Below are positions 47,645-48,448 of a stretch of DNA of 48,448 nucleotides, one piece after another (positions within the stretch are counted from its first letter, which is position 1; every line of letters starts with the position of its first letter). The position numbers were made by a program, and so were the translations under genes. The notes below the pieces were generated by a model. That model was given only the letters and a program-made list of their open reading frames with translations. It had not been told where the DNA came from and made no database searches. The DNA is taken from the NCBI RefSeq assembly GCF_003732705.1, contig NZ_MOBR01000030.1:1-48448 (forward strand), written 5' to 3'. This stretch comes from Pseudomonas frederiksbergensis. GTDB taxonomy: Bacteria > Pseudomonadota > Gammaproteobacteria > Pseudomonadales > Pseudomonadaceae.

Positions 47645-48367
47645 ATGCTGCGTTTAATTTTGCGACGATTCACGAAGGCCCTGCTCTGGTTCGCGGGCGG
47701 CAGCGTGTTGCTGGTTCTGATCTTTCGTGTGGTGCCGCCACCGGGGACAGCGCTGATGGTCGAGCGCAAGGTCGAATCCTGGTTCGATGGCGAGCCCATC
47801 GACTTGCAGCGCACCTGGCAACCTTGGGATTCGATTTCCGATGACCTGAAAGTCGCGGTGATTGCGGGCGAAGACCAGAAGTTCTCTGAGCACTGGGGTT
47901 TTGACTTCGGTGCGATTCAAGCGGCATTTGCCCATAACGAACGCGGCGGTACGATTCGCGGCGCCAGCACGTTGAGCCAGCAGGTTTCGAAAAACCTCTT
48001 CCTGTGGTCCGGCCGTAGCTGGCTGCGCAAAGGGCTGGAAGCGTGGTTTACCGGGTTGATCGAAGTGTTATGGCCCAAGCAGCGGATTCTTGAAGTTTAT
48101 CTGAACAGCGTCGAGTGGGATGACGGGGTGTTTGGCGCTGAAGCGGCGGCTCGGCATCACTTTGGTATCGGCGCCCGGTCGTTGTCCCGGCAACAGGCGA
48201 GTTTGCTGGCGGCGGTGCTGCCTAATCCACGGGTTTGGAGCGCGAGTCATCCGACCAACTATGTCGCACGACGGGCCGGGTGGATTCGGCAGCAGATGAG
48301 TCAGCTTGGAGGTGATAGCTATTTGGTGGGGCTTAATGATTCGCGGCGCGCGCCTTGGGCCCAATAA
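47645..48367 (+). CDS. mtgA: monofunctional biosynthetic peptidoglycan transglycosylase
   Basis: MtgA polymerises lipid II glycan strands. The 240-residue protein has a membrane anchor (about 12-30) and a GT51 domain: catalytic E76 in VIAGEDQKFSEHWGFD, TIRGASTLSQQVSKNLFLW, the RKGLEAWFTGLIE and ILEVYLNSVEW motifs. Length is normal for the family and there is no transpeptidase domain. A possible promoter with TATAAT (47606-47611, GTCTGTATAATGG) lies just upstream. Confidence 0.95.
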   Translation: MLRLILRRFTKALLWFAGGSVLLVLIFRVVPPPGTALMVERKVESWFDGEPIDLQRTWQPWDSISDDLKVAVIAGEDQKFSEHWGFDFGAIQAAFAHNERGGTIRGASTLSQQVSKNLFLWSGRSWLRKGLEAWFTGLIEVLWPKQRILEVYLNSVEWDDGVFGAEAAARHHFGIGARSLSRQQASLLAAVLPNPRVWSASHPTNYVARRAGWIRQQMSQLGGDSYLVGLNDSRRAPWAQ

Positions 48368-48380
48368 CACCGAAAATCCC

Positions 48381-48448
48381 CTGTGGGAGCGGGCTTGCTC
48401 GCGAAGGCGGTGTGTCAGTCACCCTTTGTGTTGAATGACACACCGCCT
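48381..48448. repeat. REP pair, GTGGGAGCGGGC type, cut by the window edge
   Basis: The arm TGTGGGAGCGGGCTTGCTCGC and the inner GCGGTGTGTCAGTCA / TGACACACCGCC pair are visible; the second arm runs off the right edge. It follows the mtgA stop codon. Confidence 0.82.

Overview
The window is a high-GC gammaproteobacterial chromosome segment that I assign to a fluorescens-group Pseudomonas. The grounds are gene content and order (bioA-rsmE, pilG-pilH-pilI-pilJ-chpA-chpC, gshB-tonB-algH-ruvX-pyrR-pyrB-pyrC', pilT-yggS-proC-yggT-metX-metW-rdgB-hemW, trmB-thiG-thiS, mtgA) and the dense GTTCCCACG-type and GTAGGAGCGAGG-type REP palindromes typical of this group. From memory, the order matches, reversed, the P. 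aeruginosa PAO1 block from about PA0421 (left) to PA0378 (right). No tRNA, rRNA, CRISPR array, IS transposase, integrase or phage gene was seen.

Layout. Positions 1-4360: a possible gene end, a bidirectional terminator, a secreted flavin amine oxidase with a histone H1-like tail, bioA and rsmE. Positions 4361-19196 are accessory relative to that block: a divergent unit of a D-amino-acid-dehydrogenase-like flavoprotein, RidA and an orphan solute-binding protein with a LysR regulator; a second copy of the last codons of rsmE at 8137-8172; a hemolysin-III family gene; mdcR and the complete malonate decarboxylase operon mdcABCDEGHLM; a winged-helix/nucleotidyltransferase gene behind a tandem operator; and a DUF6124-type gene behind a highly structured leader, flanked by two REP elements. 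Positions 19197-29183 hold the chemosensory system for type IV pilus twitching. Positions 29409-35481 run from gshB through a TonB paralogue, algH and ruvX to pyrimidine synthesis. Positions 35612-48367 hold a TM2 protein, an NlpC/P60 hydrolase, pilT and the conserved proC/metXW/hemW/thiamine/mtgA genes.

How the genes work together. The mdc genes form a self-contained malonate pathway: uptake (MdcLM), prosthetic-group synthesis and attachment (MdcB, MdcG), priming (MdcH), acyl transfer (MdcA), the carrier (MdcC), decarboxylation (MdcDE) and control (MdcR, with a perfect palindrome upstream of mdcA). The Chp genes send a surface signal from PilJ through PilI/ChpC to ChpA and then to PilG and PilH, which control pilus motors such as PilT. 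No pilK, chpB or pilU is present at the expected places.

Best candidates for undescribed biology: (1) the 18452-18654 leader of the DUF6124 gene, in which one strand can pair either with an upstream or with a near-identical downstream strand, enclosing several small hairpins; (2) the rsmE 3'-end relic that, with intact rsmE, brackets a 3.8-kb cassette; (3) the winged-helix/nucleotidyltransferase gene with two TCCC-N5-GGGA sites 21 bp apart. All three were found by reading alone and need comparative or experimental confirmation.
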